Source: Anaerolineales bacterium (GTDB lineage Bacteria; Chloroflexota; Anaerolineae; Anaerolineales; DRMV01). From it: DNA of 6,309 nucleotides. A program made the position numbers and the translations under genes. The notes below the pieces were generated by a model. It saw nothing but the letters and a program-made list of their open reading frames with translations, did no database searches and was not told where the DNA came from. Position 1 is the first letter of the stretch. Every line of letters begins with the position of its first letter. This document shows positions 5,350 to 6,309 of this stretch, piece after piece. The stretch spans positions 1-6,309 of the forward strand of contig WGAK01000019.1 of assembly GCA_015494815.1 (NCBI GenBank). Reading direction: 5' to 3'.

Positions 5350-6309
5350 ATGACACCCCTCTTCCCTTCCGCAGCCGCGACGCTGGTCGCCCGAAAGCCA
5401 AGCCGATGGCCCGGCCAGGCCATTGTGATGTTCGTGCTCGCGCTGGTGGGCCTGCTCGGCCTGGCCGGGCTGGCCATTGACGGCGGGCGCCTGGCCATGG
5501 AAAAGCGCCGGGCCCAGGCCGCTGCCGACGCCGCGGCCATGGCCGGTGGGCTGACCATTGCCTACGCGCCCATGCAGGACGACGGCACGGTCTCGTCCGC
5601 GGTGCTGCAAGAAGCCATTGCCAAGGCCCGCGCCCGGGCCGCGGAAAACGGGTACGACAACGATGGCGCGCAAGACACGGTCACCGTGACCATCGAAGGG
5701 CCGCTGCGCGACAAAACCCAATGGGTCTATCTGGTGAATGTGGACATCACTGCGGGCATTCCGCCGGCCCTGATTCAGTTGGTCTACAACGGCCCACTGC
5801 GGGTCAGCGCGCACGCGCAAAGCCGGGCCCGCCCCTATCAGGCCCTGGCCAACGGCTTCACCTTGCTCACCACCGGCGACGACGACCCCGGCCTGCGCGT
5901 CGGCGGCAACGGGCTGGTGGACATCGAAGGCAATCTCTGGGTCAACACCGGTACCGTGCTCAACGGCGCGCTCACGCTGCGGGCCGATACGCTGTATTCC
6001 GTCGGGCCCGTGGACATCGTGGGCAACCCCAACCTGCAGGTGGACATTCAGGGCGACCTGGGCACGCGCCTGAATATGCCGGCTCTGCCCGAACCCGCGT
6101 GTCCCGGCCCCAACCGGGGGAACATCACCGGTAGCGGCACTTATCAACCCGGCACCTACGGCCAGATTCGCATCCAGGGCAATGCCACCGTGACCTTCGA
6201 GCCGGGGCTCTACTGTGTCGAGGGCGACTTTACCCTCAACGGCGGCGATGTGACGGGCGACGGGGTGATGTTCTTCGTGCGCAACGGACAGGTCAAACTG
6301 GCGGGCAAC
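5350..6309 (+). CDS. Tad/TadG-like pilus assembly protein with beta-repeat domain, C-terminus cut off by the window edge
   Basis: The first 320 residues are present without a stop. The N-terminus WPGQAIVMFVLALVGLLGLAGLAIDGG (20-46) holds a membrane helix and is followed by RLAMEKRRAQAAADAAAMAGG (47-67), the hallmark of the TadE/TadG-like 'Tad domain'. The site equivalent to the pilin +5 glutamate is M27, so peptidase cleavage is unlikely. Residues 110-160 form a beta-rich extracytoplasmic segment. From about 182 the chain has Gly/Asn-spaced short strands (LRVGGNGLVDIEGNLWVNTG, VDIVGNPNLQVDIQGDLG, IRIQGNATVTFEPGLYCVEG, FTLNGGDVTGDGVMFFVRNG) as in right-handed beta-helix or polymer-forming-type repeats, with C251 and C289. 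No von Willebrand domain is seen in the part present. ATG 5350 has AGGAG (5338-5342), 15 bp after the previous stop. Third gene of the operon; adhesive or surface-display role is inference. Confidence 0.87.
   Translation, partial: MTPLFPSAAATLVARKPSRWPGQAIVMFVLALVGLLGLAGLAIDGGRLAMEKRRAQAAADAAAMAGGLTIAYAPMQDDGTVSSAVLQEAIAKARARAAENGYDNDGAQDTVTVTIEGPLRDKTQWVYLVNVDITAGIPPALIQLVYNGPLRVSAHAQSRARPYQALANGFTLLTTGDDDPGLRVGGNGLVDIEGNLWVNTGTVLNGALTLRADTLYSVGPVDIVGNPNLQVDIQGDLGTRLNMPALPEPACPGPNRGNITGSGTYQPGTYGQIRIQGNATVTFEPGLYCVEGDFTLNGGDVTGDGVMFFVRNGQVKLAGN

Overview
The window comes from a GC-rich bacterial chromosome. It carries a fatty-acid/CoA metabolism gene, a tRNA-thiolation pair, an ECF sigma factor with a likely membrane anti-sigma partner, and the start of a Tad-pilus minor-pilin operon. 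A sigma factor followed by a DUF5667-type membrane protein with Thr/Pro-rich and PPGQ tails, plus TadE/Tad proteins with long extracellular domains, resembles Chloroflexota of the Anaerolineae type. The TtuB-TtuA pair suggests a thermophile or a lineage of thermophilic ancestry. This assignment is inference from gene content only; no rRNA or marker gene is present.

Layout. Minus strand, left: a 3-hydroxybutyryl-CoA dehydrogenase runs off the left edge (746 to 1). To its right, also on the minus strand, lie ttuB (2019-1804) and ttuA (1790-837), 13 bp apart and read as one operon from a strong sigma-70-like promoter at 2066-2094. About 90 bp separate ttuA from the dehydrogenase; this gap holds two hairpins, a small palindrome and a possible promoter.

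Plus strand, right: divergent from ttuB, an ECF sigma factor (2150-2725) starts from an extended -10 promoter. It is followed 34 bp later by a single-pass membrane protein with a DUF5667-like domain and a proline-rich tail (2760-3878), closed by a strong intrinsic terminator at 3901-3926. A 104-bp gap leads to two TadE-like pseudopilin genes (4031-4915 and 4930-5334) and a Tad/TadG-like gene (5350 to beyond the right edge). These three are 14-15 bp apart with good ribosome-binding sites and form one operon.

How the genes work together. TtuB is a ubiquitin-fold sulfur carrier whose C-terminal GG would be thiocarboxylated and give its sulfur to TtuA, which thiolates U54/T54 of tRNA. The ECF sigma and the membrane protein after it look like a sigma/anti-sigma pair that senses something outside the membrane. 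The Tad genes encode membrane-anchored, pilin-like proteins with extracytoplasmic domains; the ATPase, platform and peptidase genes expected for a Tad system are not in the window. Whether the sigma pair controls the Tad operon cannot be decided from this sequence. No rRNA, tRNA, CRISPR array, insertion sequence or phage gene was seen.
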